A stretch of 64,000 nucleotides of DNA from Hyphomicrobiales bacterium. Lineage in GTDB: Bacteria > Pseudomonadota > Alphaproteobacteria > Rhizobiales > Rhizobiaceae. Where the stretch lies: positions 1 through 64,000 of the forward strand of contig UBUL01000008.1 in the NCBI GenBank assembly GCA_900468625.1. The letters run 5' to 3'. The notes beneath the pieces were generated by a model. The model saw only the letters and a list, made by a program, of their open reading frames with translations, had not been told where the DNA came from and searched no databases. The translations under genes were made by a program, and so were the position numbers. Below, one piece after another: positions 54,026-63,740 of this stretch. Numbering within the stretch: the stretch's first letter is position 1; every line of letters starts with the position of its first letter.

Positions 54026-54256
54026 GATATGCTCCATGAAAGAAATTACAAGCAGTTAGGGCACAGTCATGGTTAAAAATTCATTAGATTTTGGTCTTAT
54101 TTTCGGTGCTCGATTGGCTATTTCACATGGGCTTCTTGCGGCCAGGCACATCGCAGCAGCATTGCCCCGCGCGATCTCATCTGTTAAACGCATAGCCATC
54201 AAATGTACCGCTGCGGAGCTATTGGTATGGGGAGCCTAAAGTCAGCAGATAGATAG

Positions 54257-54282
54257 GCCGCAACAGCTTTTGTTGTTGCGGC
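54257..54282. terminator. Stem-loop upstream of the efflux gene
   Basis: A 9-bp perfect stem (GCCGCAACA with TGTTGCGGC) around an 8-base loop, about 60-100 bp before the CmlA-like start. It could be an attenuator or a terminator for leftover transcription. Confidence 0.4.
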
Positions 54283-54340
54283 GTGCTGTTGAACCCATCC
54301 CGATTGAAGCTGGAGGCAGACGCCGCCCGATTTCTCATTC

Positions 54341-55552
54341 GTGCGGAATTTTCTCATGTCTGACATACGCCCGTCCTGGGCCCACACGCTGCCGGCGGCG
54401 TTGCTGCTGATGGCGCCTTTCGACATCCTCGCCTCGTTGGCCATGGATATCTACCTTCCCGTCGTACCCTCGATGCCCGGCATTTTGAACACGACACCTG
54501 CGGTGATCCAGCTGACGCTGAGCCTCTATATAATCATCCTTGGCGTCGGGCAGGTTCTGTTCGGCCCGCTTTCCGATCGTATCGGCCGGCGTCCTGTCCT
54601 GCTTTCGGGCGCAATTCTGTTTGCCGCCGCCTCCCTCGGAGCGGCGCTGTCATCGACAGCCGCAGCCTTCGTGCTTTGCCGCCTGCTGCAGGCCATGGGC
54701 GCCTCCGCAGCCTTGGTCGCAACCTTTGCGACCGTGCGGGACGTTTACGGCAATCGCCCGGAGCAGGCCATCATCTATGCCACGTTCGGCTCGATACTGT
54801 CCTTCGTGCCTGCGCTCGGCCCCATAGCAGGTGCGATGATTGCCGACCGGTACGGATGGCGTGCCATCTTCATATTGCTTGCGTTTCTGGCGCTGGCCGC
54901 GGCATTTCACGCCATGGCTAAGTGGCATGAAACGAGGCCTCAGGGCGCGAGCGGGCCGCGTCGCTCCATCTGGCTTATCTTCAAAAGCCCCTCGTTCTGG
55001 ACCTACACATTGGCCTTCAGCGCCGGCATGGGTGCATTCTTCGTGTTCTTCTCGATCGCTCCGCGCGTGCTGATCGTTCGGGCCGGCTATTCGCAGCTCG
55101 GCTTCAGCATCGCCTTTGCAACGGTCGCCGTGGTGATGATCGTCGCGGCCCGTTTTGCCAGATTATTTGTTAGGAAATGGGGCGTTGCGGGCTGCGTTGC
55201 GCGGGGGATGGCACTGCTGCTTGCCGGCGCGGCTGCTCTTGCAGTCGGTCAACTCTGCGGCACGCCGTCTTTCACCACCCTGGTGCTTCCGATGTGGATC
55301 ATGGCGATCGGCATCGTCTTAGCAGGATCGGTGACGGCCAACGGGGCGCTGGCGGAATTCGGCGACATCGCCGGATCGGCCGTGGCGTTCTATTTCTGTA
55401 TGCAGAGTTTAATTGTGAGTCTGATCGGGACGCTAGCCGTCACCGCGCTGGATGGTGATAGCGCATGGCCGCTTGTGGTTTTCTCTGCCGTCATGGCGCT
55501 CCTGGTATTGGCAGCACTTCATAGGCTGCGGCGTCACAACGCTGTTGCCTGA
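54341..55552 (+). CDS. MFS efflux pump, CmlA/FloR (Bcr/CflA) family
   Basis: The 403-residue protein has twelve predicted spans. It begins at GTG 54341 or ATG 54356. LLLMAPFDILASLAMDIYLP, then VPSMPGILNTTPAVIQLTLS and FGPLSDRIGRRPVLL closely follow CmlA/FloR proteins, as do FVFFSIAPRV and SQLGFSIAFATVAV. Those export chloramphenicol or florfenicol by proton antiport. Soil homologues may carry other amphenicol-like compounds. The substrate is inferred, not shown. Confidence 0.85.
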   Translation: MRNFLMSDIRPSWAHTLPAALLLMAPFDILASLAMDIYLPVVPSMPGILNTTPAVIQLTLSLYIIILGVGQVLFGPLSDRIGRRPVLLSGAILFAAASLGAALSSTAAAFVLCRLLQAMGASAALVATFATVRDVYGNRPEQAIIYATFGSILSFVPALGPIAGAMIADRYGWRAIFILLAFLALAAAFHAMAKWHETRPQGASGPRRSIWLIFKSPSFWTYTLAFSAGMGAFFVFFSIAPRVLIVRAGYSQLGFSIAFATVAVVMIVAARFARLFVRKWGVAGCVARGMALLLAGAAALAVGQLCGTPSFTTLVLPMWIMAIGIVLAGSVTANGALAEFGDIAGSAVAFYFCMQSLIVSLIGTLAVTALDGDSAWPLVVFSAVMALLVLAALHRLRRHNAVA

Positions 55553-55594
55553 TCTGCCAAGCTTGCGTCTATCACTGGATAAAATCTGAAACGG

Positions 55595-55624
55595 CCGCCC
55601 GCGAAGGTTAGCTTTCGCGGGCGG
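55595..55624. terminator. Bidirectional stem-loop between convergent genes
   Basis: An 11-bp perfect stem (CCGCCCGCGAA with TTCGCGGGCGG) and 8-base loop lies between the efflux gene and the convergent luciferase-like gene. Confidence 0.75.
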
Positions 55625-55657
55625 TCAGCTTTGTCGCTTCCTGCTTTCAGGACTGTC

Positions 55658-56680
55658 TTAGCGCCACCCCAGCGCCGGCGCGACATGGGTCAGAATGCTC
55701 TCGATGACATGGGCGTTATAGTCGACCCCGAGCTGGTTCGGCACGGTCAAAAGCAGCGTGTCTGCCGCGGCGATGGCTTCGTCCTTTGCCAGCTCTTCAA
55801 TCAGCACATCCGGTTCCGCGGCATAGCTGCGGCCGAAAATAGCGCGGGTTTTTTCATCGATGAAGCCGATCTTGTCGGCATCCTGGCCGCTATGGCCGAA
55901 GTAGGCGCGGTCGCGATCGTTCACCAATGCGAAGATGCTGCGGCTCACTGAAACGCGTGGCTCGCGCTCGTGTCCGGCCTCTTTCCAGGCCTGGCGGTAG
56001 AGCCTGATCTGGTCGGCCTGCTGGACGTGGAAGGGCAGGCCGCTTTCATCGTCCTTGAGCGTCGAGCTTTGCAGGTTCATGCCGAGTTTTGCTGCCCATA
56101 CCGCCGTCGCGTTGGAGCCGGCACCCCACCAGATCCTGTCGCGCAGGCCTTCCGAATAGGGCTCCAGCCGCAGAAGACCCGGAGGATTGGGGAACATCGG
56201 CCGCGGGTTCGGCTGCGCAAAGCCTTCACCGCGGAGAAGATCGAGCAGCACTTCCGTGTGCCGGCGCCCCATGTCGGCGTCGCTTTCGCCTTCCATCGGC
56301 GTGTAGCCGAAGTGGCGCCATCCGTCGATGACCTGTTCAGGTGAGCCGCGGCTGATGCCGAGCTGCAGCCGGCCGCCGGCGATGAGATCGGCAGCACCCG
56401 CATCCTCGGCCATATAGAATGGATTTTCATAGCGCATGTCGATGACAGCGGTGCCTGTTTCGATACGGCTGGTCTTCGCGCCGACAGCGGCCAGCAGTGG
56501 GAAGGGCGATGCGAGCTGGCGTGCGAAGTGATGCACGCGGAAATAGGCACCGTCCGCGCCCAATTCTTCGGCCGCGACAGCAAGGTCGATCGATTGCAGC
56601 AGCGTGTCGCCCGCCGATCGAGTTTGCGACTGGGGCGAGGGCGTCCAGTGGCCGAACGAAAGGAAACCGATCTTCTTCAT
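55658..56680 (-). CDS. Luciferase-like flavin-dependent oxidoreductase (LLM class)
   Basis: The 340-residue TIM-barrel protein contains GFLSFGHW, LGADGAYFRVHHFARQLASP, TGTAVIDMRYENPFYMAEDA and GRLQLGISRGSP, all usual for bacterial LLM monooxygenases. They use reduced FMN or F420 and O2. The substrate is unknown. The ribosome site AGGATGG precedes ATG. It is monocistronic. Confidence 0.88.
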   Translation of the reverse strand: MKKIGFLSFGHWTPSPQSQTRSAGDTLLQSIDLAVAAEELGADGAYFRVHHFARQLASPFPLLAAVGAKTSRIETGTAVIDMRYENPFYMAEDAGAADLIAGGRLQLGISRGSPEQVIDGWRHFGYTPMEGESDADMGRRHTEVLLDLLRGEGFAQPNPRPMFPNPPGLLRLEPYSEGLRDRIWWGAGSNATAVWAAKLGMNLQSSTLKDDESGLPFHVQQADQIRLYRQAWKEAGHEREPRVSVSRSIFALVNDRDRAYFGHSGQDADKIGFIDEKTRAIFGRSYAAEPDVLIEELAKDEAIAAADTLLLTVPNQLGVDYNAHVIESILTHVAPALGWR

Positions 56681-57179
56681 GATACCATCCTGCTATATGC
56701 GGTTAGTACGGCTCGATTTCGCGCCACAGATGCCGAATCGGTCGCGGGCGAACATATTTCGTCCTCCACCTTTTCATGAAATGGCTCGCGAAAGCCGCAA
56801 GTTCAGGCGCGTATATGTGCATGGATGCGGTTGGTTGGAACAGCGCAAATTGTGAACTGATCGTCAATACAGATAAAGGTTCAGTGCAGATGAGCCGCGC
56901 GCGCATGCCTTCGGCATATCGCTGGCTTCAGTGTACTGAAGGCTTTGTGAGCCGCGACAGACGCGTGGCTGCCGGTATCCAACGGGCTCTCCAGGACCGA
57001 ACATGGCGGTGCCCGATATGATGGCCTTCGCCTCCGGCCCGAGTTTCTGCGTGCCTCCTAACATGAACAAATTTTAAGGAACACGTTAACAATCGGATAA
57101 GGCACCGCGCCGAAACTGCCGCGCGTGTGAGTGCATCTCTCGCTTTCAACGTCCTTGAAACAAGAAATGGCAGGAAACC
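56681..57179. other. About 500 bp without a recognised gene
   Basis: Several short frames cross the region without ribosome sites. The stretch 57060-57100 is AT-rich and probably holds the promoter of the IalB gene. Confidence 0.4.
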
Positions 57180-57680
57180 ATGTTTGCAAGAAATTTCGCC
57201 CCCGCTCTGGTCTTCGTCGCATTCGGCGCCGGTATCGCCCATGCGGAAGTGCCCGTTCGTATCGATCAGTTCGATCACTGGGGCGCATATTCTTATAAGT
57301 CCGGCGGCAATGTGAATTGCTATGTTTTATCGAGGCCGGTTGCGCAGCAGCCCGCCAATGTCGATCATGGCGACAATTTCTTCATCGTCTCGCGTCTGTC
57401 TCCCGGCGAAAAATTGGTTCCCGAAGCCGCCATGGGCTACGACTTGAAAGACGGGGCCCCGATGACGGCGACAATCGGCGACAAAGCGTTCCCGATGTTC
57501 ACAAAGGACCGGCACGGCTGGGTGAAAAACGAGGCGCAGGAGCCGGCCATGGTCAGCGCCATGAAGGGCGGAGCGCAGCTGCAACTGCAAGCAACCTCCA
57601 AACGAGGCACCGAGACGAGCTATTCCTATTCACTTTCCGGAATTACGTCTGCCTTGAAGCGGATAGAGACTTGCAAATGA
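57180..57680 (+). CDS. Invasion-associated locus B (IalB) family exported protein
   Basis: The 166-residue protein has a signal peptide (FAPALVFVAFGAGIAHAE), then FDHWGAYSYKSGGNVNCYVL and NFFIVSRLSPGEKLVPEAAM. The paired cysteines (NCYV and the terminal ETCK) and the overall size match IalB-like periplasmic proteins of rhizobia and Bartonella. The function is poorly defined. GGAAACC precedes ATG. Confidence 0.8.
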   Translation: MFARNFAPALVFVAFGAGIAHAEVPVRIDQFDHWGAYSYKSGGNVNCYVLSRPVAQQPANVDHGDNFFIVSRLSPGEKLVPEAAMGYDLKDGAPMTATIGDKAFPMFTKDRHGWVKNEAQEPAMVSAMKGGAQLQLQATSKRGTETSYSYSLSGITSALKRIETCK

Positions 57681-57818
57681 GATCGGTGGTTTTTGTGGTC
57701 CGAGCCGGGGTTTCATTACGGCGAATTGTATAGCGGATGAACGACTGACGTCTTCTTATTTCGCTGAGAAGGCGCCAGCTGGAGCTCTTACGACGATATC
57801 TCTTGTGAAATCAAAAAT

Positions 57819-57831
57819 CCTGATATAAATG
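57819..57831 (+). promoter_or_regulatory. CTGATATA motif before the ArsR-like regulator
   Basis: CCTGATATAAATG lies 30 bp before the regulator start. A near-identical TCTGATATATATG lies before the GH51 gene (58987-58999). They may be shared operator sites. Confidence 0.45.
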
Positions 57832-57860
57832 AAACCTATTGATGGGACATTCAGGATTCG

Positions 57861-58787
57861 ATGAAGCGCGGCTTTCTGACAATTTATGCGGGTGAGAATG
57901 CTGCAGTCTTTAGGGCGCTTTCCGCACCGGCGCGCGTCGATATGCTGAAGCTGCTTTGTGCCAAGGGCTCGCTGAACGTCAACGAGATCGCCCGGGAGCT
58001 GGATCTGCCGCAATCGACTGTTGCGACCGGCATTATGGTCCTTGAGGAGGCCGGTCTTGTCGAGACGAAGGCCGCTAAGGCGCGCAAGGGCTACCAGAAG
58101 ATCTGCACCGCGCTTTACGACGAAATTCTGTTGAGCTTCGAGGATCAGTCCTTCAAGCACGACGAGGACGTGATCGAAGTCGCCATGCCGATCGGCCTCT
58201 ATACGAGCTGCGAGACCCATGCACCATGCGGCCTGTGTTCGACCGATGGCGTGATCGGGCTGCTCGATGTTCCCGACTATTTCCTTGATCCACAGCGTAT
58301 GCAAGCCGGCCTTCTTTGGTTCGGGCGCGGGCATGTCGAATATAAATTCCCCAATAATGCCAAGATCTTGAACAGGAGCGTCAATGCCATCGAATTCTCG
58401 ATGGAGTTGTCGTCCGAGGTGCCTGGCACCAATCCGGACTGGCCGTCCGACATCACTGTCTGGATCAACGGCGTCGCCGCCGGCACATGGACATCGCCTG
58501 GGGACTATGGCGACAAGCGCGGAGCCTTCACGCCAAGCTGGTGGAAGCTTGAAGGTTCGCAGTACGGCAAGCTCAAGACGTGGCGTATCTCAAAAAAGGG
58601 CACGTTCATCGACGGTGTTGCCGCCTCCGACGTGACGATCGATGATCTCGCCATCGCCCAGCATTCCTCGATCCGTCTACGGATCGGGATCGCCGAGGAT
58701 GCACGCAATACGGGCGGCATCAATATTTTCGGTCGCGGCTTCGGCAATTACGGTCGCGATATCTTGATGCGCGTCGATCTGGCCTGA
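57861..58787 (+). CDS. ArsR-like HTH regulator with large effector domain
   Basis: The 308-residue protein has an N-terminal winged helix: FRALSAPARVDMLKLLCAKG, then LNVNEIARELDLPQSTVATG. About 200 further residues are unusual for ArsR proteins, which are normally near 100. This part holds a cysteine cluster, SCETHAPCGLCS (C-x5-C-x2-C), and beta-rich Trp-containing sequence (SDITVWINGVAAGTW, SWWKLEGSQYGKLKTW) that resembles a sugar-binding jelly roll. It lies directly before the arabinofuranosidase and transporter genes, and is therefore a probable arabinoside-responsive regulator. Confidence 0.75.
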   Translation: MKRGFLTIYAGENAAVFRALSAPARVDMLKLLCAKGSLNVNEIARELDLPQSTVATGIMVLEEAGLVETKAAKARKGYQKICTALYDEILLSFEDQSFKHDEDVIEVAMPIGLYTSCETHAPCGLCSTDGVIGLLDVPDYFLDPQRMQAGLLWFGRGHVEYKFPNNAKILNRSVNAIEFSMELSSEVPGTNPDWPSDITVWINGVAAGTWTSPGDYGDKRGAFTPSWWKLEGSQYGKLKTWRISKKGTFIDGVAASDVTIDDLAIAQHSSIRLRIGIAEDARNTGGINIFGRGFGNYGRDILMRVDLA

Positions 58788-59010
58788 TTTCATATCAATG
58801 ATTGTGATATGGAACCAATAATCGGCATAAATTTCCGATAAATCGTATTTTTCATAATTGTTTGTTTTTGCTCGGTATTTTTCGAGAGCGGAGCTGCTGT
58901 TGTAGCAGTTTCCCCACGATTTTCCGTCGGTCATGCGTTGACGGCCTTCCAAAAGTGTATCAAGATCAAGGTATAAGAACGAAATATCTGATATATATGG
59001 GAGGAAGGCC
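58788..59010 (+). promoter_or_regulatory. Promoter region of the arabinoside operon
   Basis: CATATCA (58791-58797) and TGATATG (58805-58811) form an inverted repeat just after the regulator stop. TCTGATATATATG (58987-58999) overlaps the leader, just before the ribosome site. The whole gap is AT-rich. Confidence 0.5.
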
Positions 59011-60519
59011 GTGAAGGCGCATGTGATCGTCCACCGTGATTTCCGAATTGCCGACATCGATGATCGGCTCTACAGCTCTTTTCTGGAGCATCTGGGCAGG
59101 GCGATCTACGGCGGCATCTATGAGCCTGGCCATCCGACTGCCGATGAGAACGGATTTCGCAAGGATGTGATGGAGCTGGTGCGCGAGCTCAACTCGCCCT
59201 ATTGTCGCTATCCAGGAGGCAATTTCGTTTCTGCTTACAACTGGGAAGACGGGGTGGGGCCTCGTTCCGAGCGGCCGGTGCGTCTCGATCTTGCCTGGCG
59301 GACGCGCGAGAGCAACCAGATCGGCGTCAACGAGTTCGTCGATTGGTGCAAGAAGGCCAACACCAAGCCGATGCTCGCCGTCAACCTTGGCTCACGCGGG
59401 CTGGATGCCGCCAGAAACTTCCTTGAATATTGCAATCATCCGGGCGGCACCTATTGGTCGGATCTGCGGCGCAAGCACGGCTGGGCCGATCCGCATGGGG
59501 TGAAGCTCTGGTGCCTGGGCAACGAAATGGACGGTCCCTGGCAGGTCGGTCACAAGTCGGCTTACGAATATGGCCGACTGGCCGACGAGACCGCCAAGGC
59601 CATGCGCGGCTTCGACAAGTCGCTCGAACTGGTCGTCTGCGGTTCATCCAATTCCGACATGAAGACCTATCCCGATTGGGAGGCCGAGGTTCTAGATCAG
59701 TGCTACGACAGCGCCGACCATATCTCGCTGCACATGTATTTCGCCAATCGCGAAAAGAACACGCTGAACTATCTCGCCAAGGCCGAGAAGCTCGATCGCT
59801 ACATCGTTACCATCGGCGGCGTCATCGATTATATCAAGGCCAAGAAGCGCTCCAAGAAGACCATCGGCATTTCCTTCGACGAGTGGAACGTCTGGTATCA
59901 TTCCAACCAGCAGGACAAGGAGATCCTGGCGCGCGACGAGTGGCCCGATGCGCCGCATCTGCTGGAAGATGTCTATAATTTCGAGGACGTGCTGCAGGTC
60001 GGCGGCATTCTCAATACCTTCATTCGCCGCTCCGATCGCGTGCGCATTGCCTGTATCGCCCAGCTTGTCAACGTGATCGCGCCGATCATGACGGAAGATG
60101 GCGGTCCGGCATGGCGGCAGACCATCTACTATCCGCTCTATTTCGCCTCGAAATACGGTCGCGGCTCTGCGCTGCGCCTCGTCACCGACGGCCCGACCTA
60201 TGACAGCGACGAGGCCGACGATGTACCCTACCTCGATATCTCCGCTGTCCACGATGAGCTGGGCAAGATGGTGACGCTGTTTGCCGTCAACCGTCATCCC
60301 GACAGTTCGCTCGATCTCGACACGCGTCTCGAAGGCTTTGCCGGCGCCCGCGTCGTGGAGCAGCATGAGATGGTCCACAGCGATCTGCGGGCGGTCAATA
60401 CGGCAGCGCAGCCGAATGCTGTCGTCCCGACTATGACAGGCGATGCAAAGATCGAGGACGGCAGGCTTCGTGCCACGCTGAAGCCGCTATCCTACACGGT
60501 GATCCGGCTGGCGGTGTAA
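59011..60519 (+). CDS. abfA: GH51 alpha-L-arabinofuranosidase
   Basis: The 502-residue protein starts at GTG, with GGGAGGAAGG upstream. The family 51 TIM barrel has CRYPGGNFVSAYNWEDGVGP, acid/base E172 in CLGNEMDGPW, and nucleophile E291 in ISFDEWNVWY. The C-terminal beta-sandwich begins near residue 390. No signal peptide is present, so it acts in the cytoplasm on imported arabino-oligosaccharides, releasing L-arabinose with retention. This suits the transporter genes downstream. Confidence 0.93.
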   Translation: MKAHVIVHRDFRIADIDDRLYSSFLEHLGRAIYGGIYEPGHPTADENGFRKDVMELVRELNSPYCRYPGGNFVSAYNWEDGVGPRSERPVRLDLAWRTRESNQIGVNEFVDWCKKANTKPMLAVNLGSRGLDAARNFLEYCNHPGGTYWSDLRRKHGWADPHGVKLWCLGNEMDGPWQVGHKSAYEYGRLADETAKAMRGFDKSLELVVCGSSNSDMKTYPDWEAEVLDQCYDSADHISLHMYFANREKNTLNYLAKAEKLDRYIVTIGGVIDYIKAKKRSKKTIGISFDEWNVWYHSNQQDKEILARDEWPDAPHLLEDVYNFEDVLQVGGILNTFIRRSDRVRIACIAQLVNVIAPIMTEDGGPAWRQTIYYPLYFASKYGRGSALRLVTDGPTYDSDEADDVPYLDISAVHDELGKMVTLFAVNRHPDSSLDLDTRLEGFAGARVVEQHEMVHSDLRAVNTAAQPNAVVPTMTGDAKIEDGRLRATLKPLSYTVIRLAV

Positions 60520-60531
60520 CGCTTTACAGTC

Positions 60532-60548
60532 GGGGCGCGATGCGCCCC
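60532..60548 (+). terminator. Stem-loop after the GH51 gene
   Basis: GGGGCGC and GCGCCCC form a 7-bp stem with a GAT loop, 13 bp after the stop. It may reduce transcription into the transporter genes or stabilise the upstream message. Confidence 0.55.
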
Positions 60549-60713
60549 GGCATCGAAAATGGCCGAAGGTCGCGAGGAGGCGACCGCCGGTCCTTTGCAG
60601 GCCCGGACCGCCGCACGCAGCTTCGAGCGGCCGCCGGGAAAAAGGGGTGAAAATCGCGATCTGCTCACCATCGCTTGAGCGTATCGCGCAGTCGATAAAA
60701 ACGGGAGGAGATC

Positions 60714-62615
60714 ATGAAGCAGTGGAAGAAGCTTGCCTTCGGCGTCGCGCTGGCCACATTCGGCCTCATGGCGGCAGCCAAGGCCCAGGACTATACCTCT
60801 TTGCCCCGCAAGGAGACCTTGATCGTCGAAAACCCTGAGGGAACGATCAAGAATCCGGGCTGGTTCAATATCTGGGTGAATGGCGGCGGCGGCGTTTCGA
60901 CCGGCCTGCAGCAGTTGACCATGGACACGCTCTGGTACATCGATCCGGAGAAAGGTCTGGGCGGTTCGGCGTGGGATAACTCACTTGCTTCCGACAAGCC
61001 GCAATATAATGACGATTTCACCCAGATGACGGTGAAGTTGCGCAAGGGTATCTACTGGAGCGACGGCGTCGAATTCACCGCCGATGACGTTGTCTACACC
61101 GTCAAGACGCAAATGGACCATCCGGGCATGGTCTGGAGTGCCGCCTTTTCGGTCCAGGTTGCAAGCGTCGAGGCGACGGATCCCTATACCGTCGTCTTCA
61201 AGCTGAAAAAGCCGAATTCGCGCTTCCACGCCCTCTTTACCGTCCGCTGGAACGGCGCCTGGATCATGCCCAAGCATGTCTTCGAGAAGGTCGCCGATCC
61301 CGTACGCTATGACAATGCCAATCCGGTTTCGCTCGGCGCTTACAAGCTGAAGGCGTACGATCCGCAGGGAAAATGGTATACCTGGGAGAAACGTGACGAC
61401 TGGCAGCGCACCTCGCTCGCGCGCTTTGGCGAGCCCGCTCCGAAATACGTCTCCTATGTCGATCCCGGTCCGCCGGACAAGCGTACCATCGCGCAGCTCG
61501 AGCACAATCTCGATATCATTCATGACAATACGCCCGAAGGCATGTTCACGCTGAAGGAGAAATCGAAAACCTCCGAAAGCTGGTTCCCCGGCTTCCCCTT
61601 CGCCCATCCCGATCCGACCTTGCCGGCGGTGATCTTCAACACGCAGGATCCCGTATTCCAGAATCCGGACGTTCGCTGGGCTCTGGCACTGCTGATCGAC
61701 ATCAAGGCAGTCGACATGGCAAGCTATCGCGGCGCCGCCACGCTTTCCGCGCTCGGCGTTCCACCGACGGCGATCGCCATGACGGATTATCAGGCGCCGA
61801 TGCAGGATTGGCTGAAGAATTTCGAGATCGACACCGGCAAGCGCAAGATCAAGCCATACGACCCGACGATCGGCCAGCAGATTGCGGATATCCTCCGCAA
61901 GCAGCCGAAGTACAAGGATCAGATCCCGACCGATCCGGCCGCGATCAGCAATGCCTTCGGCTACGGCTGGTGGAAGCCCGATCCGCAGGCGGCCGGCGAA
62001 CTTTTAGAAAAGGCCGGCTTCAAGAAGGTGGGCGGCAAATGGATGACGCCCGACGGACAGCCATTCAAGATCCGTCTGACCGTCGAAGGCGACACTCGCT
62101 CGGTATTTACCCGAGCCGGTACTCTGATCGCCCAGCAATGGGCAGCTTTCGGCATCGACTCCAAGGCGGCACCCACGACAAACCTCTGGCAAGTGGCGCT
62201 GCAGCCCGGCAGCTATCAGGTCGCCATTGCTTGGAGCGTCGAGACCTGGGGTGGCGATCCGGATCTGTCCTTCTTCCTCGACAGCTGGCATTCGGAGTTC
62301 GTCGCCAAGAAGGGCGAGAACCAGGCACCGCGCAACTGGCAGCGCTGGTCCAATCCGGAACTCGACAAGATCATCGAAAACATTCGCCGCGTCAGCGCCG
62401 ACGATCCGAAGGGCATCGAGCTTGGCAAGGACTATCTGAAGCTGGTGGCACAGCAGATGCCGACCATTCCGCTGATGTCCTACAACGTCTTCACCTCGAT
62501 GGATACGACCTACTGGAAAGGCTATCCCACCATTGCCGACCCCTATACGGACCCTGTTCCCAATTGGGCAAACTCCCGGTTGATGATGGTCAAGCTGAAG
62601 CCGGCCCAGCCCTGA
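60714..62615 (+). CDS. ABC importer substrate-binding protein, peptide/oligosaccharide family 5
   Basis: The 633-residue protein has signal peptide LAFGVALATFGLMAAAKA, and GGGAGGAG precedes the ATG. The SBP family 5 core contains MTVKLRKGIYWSDGVEFTAD and DVVYTVKTQMDHPG. FKLKKPNSRFHALFTV and the late AAGELLEKAGFKKVGGKWMT are typical. It is about 100 residues longer than DppA. Relatives in rhizobia and thermophiles bind oligosaccharides. The location after GH51 suggests arabino-oligosaccharides. Confidence 0.88.
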   Translation: MKQWKKLAFGVALATFGLMAAAKAQDYTSLPRKETLIVENPEGTIKNPGWFNIWVNGGGGVSTGLQQLTMDTLWYIDPEKGLGGSAWDNSLASDKPQYNDDFTQMTVKLRKGIYWSDGVEFTADDVVYTVKTQMDHPGMVWSAAFSVQVASVEATDPYTVVFKLKKPNSRFHALFTVRWNGAWIMPKHVFEKVADPVRYDNANPVSLGAYKLKAYDPQGKWYTWEKRDDWQRTSLARFGEPAPKYVSYVDPGPPDKRTIAQLEHNLDIIHDNTPEGMFTLKEKSKTSESWFPGFPFAHPDPTLPAVIFNTQDPVFQNPDVRWALALLIDIKAVDMASYRGAATLSALGVPPTAIAMTDYQAPMQDWLKNFEIDTGKRKIKPYDPTIGQQIADILRKQPKYKDQIPTDPAAISNAFGYGWWKPDPQAAGELLEKAGFKKVGGKWMTPDGQPFKIRLTVEGDTRSVFTRAGTLIAQQWAAFGIDSKAAPTTNLWQVALQPGSYQVAIAWSVETWGGDPDLSFFLDSWHSEFVAKKGENQAPRNWQRWSNPELDKIIENIRRVSADDPKGIELGKDYLKLVAQQMPTIPLMSYNVFTSMDTTYWKGYPTIADPYTDPVPNWANSRLMMVKLKPAQP

Positions 62616-62626
62616 TTTCTCCCGAC

Positions 62627-62686
62627 CCTGACGCGGCAGTCGCCGCGTCAGGCACCTTTCGCCGGACACTAGGCGCGTCCGGCGAA
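62627..62686 (+). terminator. Two stem-loops between binding-protein and permease genes
   Basis: Stem one is 62627-62637 with 62642-62652 (11 bp, 4-base loop). Stem two is 62658-62667 with 62677-62686 (10 bp), followed by TCTTTT. Such intercistronic hairpins usually let the binding protein be made in excess of the membrane parts. Confidence 0.65.
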
Positions 62687-62732
62687 TCTTTTGAATTGAT
62701 GATGAAGCGCAAGCAGCGAGGAAGACGGCGGC

Positions 62733-63737
62733 ATGACGTCCTATCCAGTTTTCGTATTGAAACGATTTGGCCAATTCCTGCTCGTTGTCTTCCTCGGCAT
62801 TTCCGCGACGTTCTTCATCACGCATATGACGCCCATCGATCCTGTCGAGGAAAGCATCGGCGCCATCCAGCAGATGGGCCAATCGGATCCCCGCGCTGTC
62901 GAACTGATGCGTCAGTCGCTGCGTGAGCTCTACGGTCTCGAGGGTTCCGTCTGGCAGCAGTATCTGCATTTCTGGGGGCGCCTTGCGACCGGCGATCTCG
63001 GGCCGTCGCTCTCGGCATTTCCCACGCCCGTTTCCGCCATCATCGCAAGGGCGCTGCCCTGGACGATCGGCCTGATGACCGTTTCCGTCATCATCACATT
63101 CGTGCTGGGCAATATGGTCGGCGCGCTCGCCGGCTATTATCGCAAGAGCGTGGTGCTGAAGGCCGTGAGCCTGGTGTTCATCGCTATGCAGCCGATCCCC
63201 TATTATATCCTCGCATTCGTGCTCATCATTGTCTTTGGCTATGTATGGCCGATCCTGCCGATCAATGGCGGCTATGAGATGAACACCAATCTGCAGCTGT
63301 CCTTCGCGCTGGTGCTCGATATTCTCCGCCACTCCATCCTGCCGGCGTTATCGCTGATTCTTGTCGGGACAGGCGGCTGGCTGATCGGCATGCGGGCGCT
63401 CGTCTCCAATATCATCACCGAGGATTATGTGGTTTTTGCCGAGCTCGGCGGCGTGCCGAAGCGCAAGATCCTGCGCTCCTACATCGCACGCAATGCCATG
63501 GTGCCGCAGTTTACCGGGCTTGCGATGTCGCTCGGTGCCGTCTTCAACGGCACGGTCATCACCGAAATCGTCTTCGGCTATCCCGGCATCGGCAATCTCT
63601 TGATTTCGGCGGTGCATGCCGGCGACTACAGTCTTGTCCTGGGGCTGAGCGCGTTATCGATCGTCGGTGTCGCTGCCGCAGTCTTCATCATCGACGTATT
63701 GGGTCCGCTGATCGACCCGCGCATCAAGGCGGAGTAG
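62733..63737 (+). CDS. ABC importer permease, DppB/OppB type
   Basis: The 334-residue protein has six spans. The N-terminal FVLKRFGQFLLVVFLGISAT and the coupling loop NIITEDYVVFAELGGVPKRK are DppB-like. The late FNGTVITEIVFGYPGIGNLL is the family signature. GAGGAAG precedes the ATG. Confidence 0.9.
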   Translation: MTSYPVFVLKRFGQFLLVVFLGISATFFITHMTPIDPVEESIGAIQQMGQSDPRAVELMRQSLRELYGLEGSVWQQYLHFWGRLATGDLGPSLSAFPTPVSAIIARALPWTIGLMTVSVIITFVLGNMVGALAGYYRKSVVLKAVSLVFIAMQPIPYYILAFVLIIVFGYVWPILPINGGYEMNTNLQLSFALVLDILRHSILPALSLILVGTGGWLIGMRALVSNIITEDYVVFAELGGVPKRKILRSYIARNAMVPQFTGLAMSLGAVFNGTVITEIVFGYPGIGNLLISAVHAGDYSLVLGLSALSIVGVAAAVFIIDVLGPLIDPRIKAE

Positions 63738-63740
63738 GCC

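Noticed and set aside
52922..54076. 384-codon open frame antisense to the chemoreceptor
   Set aside because: It mirrors the highly conserved MCP signalling domain and has no motif of its own.
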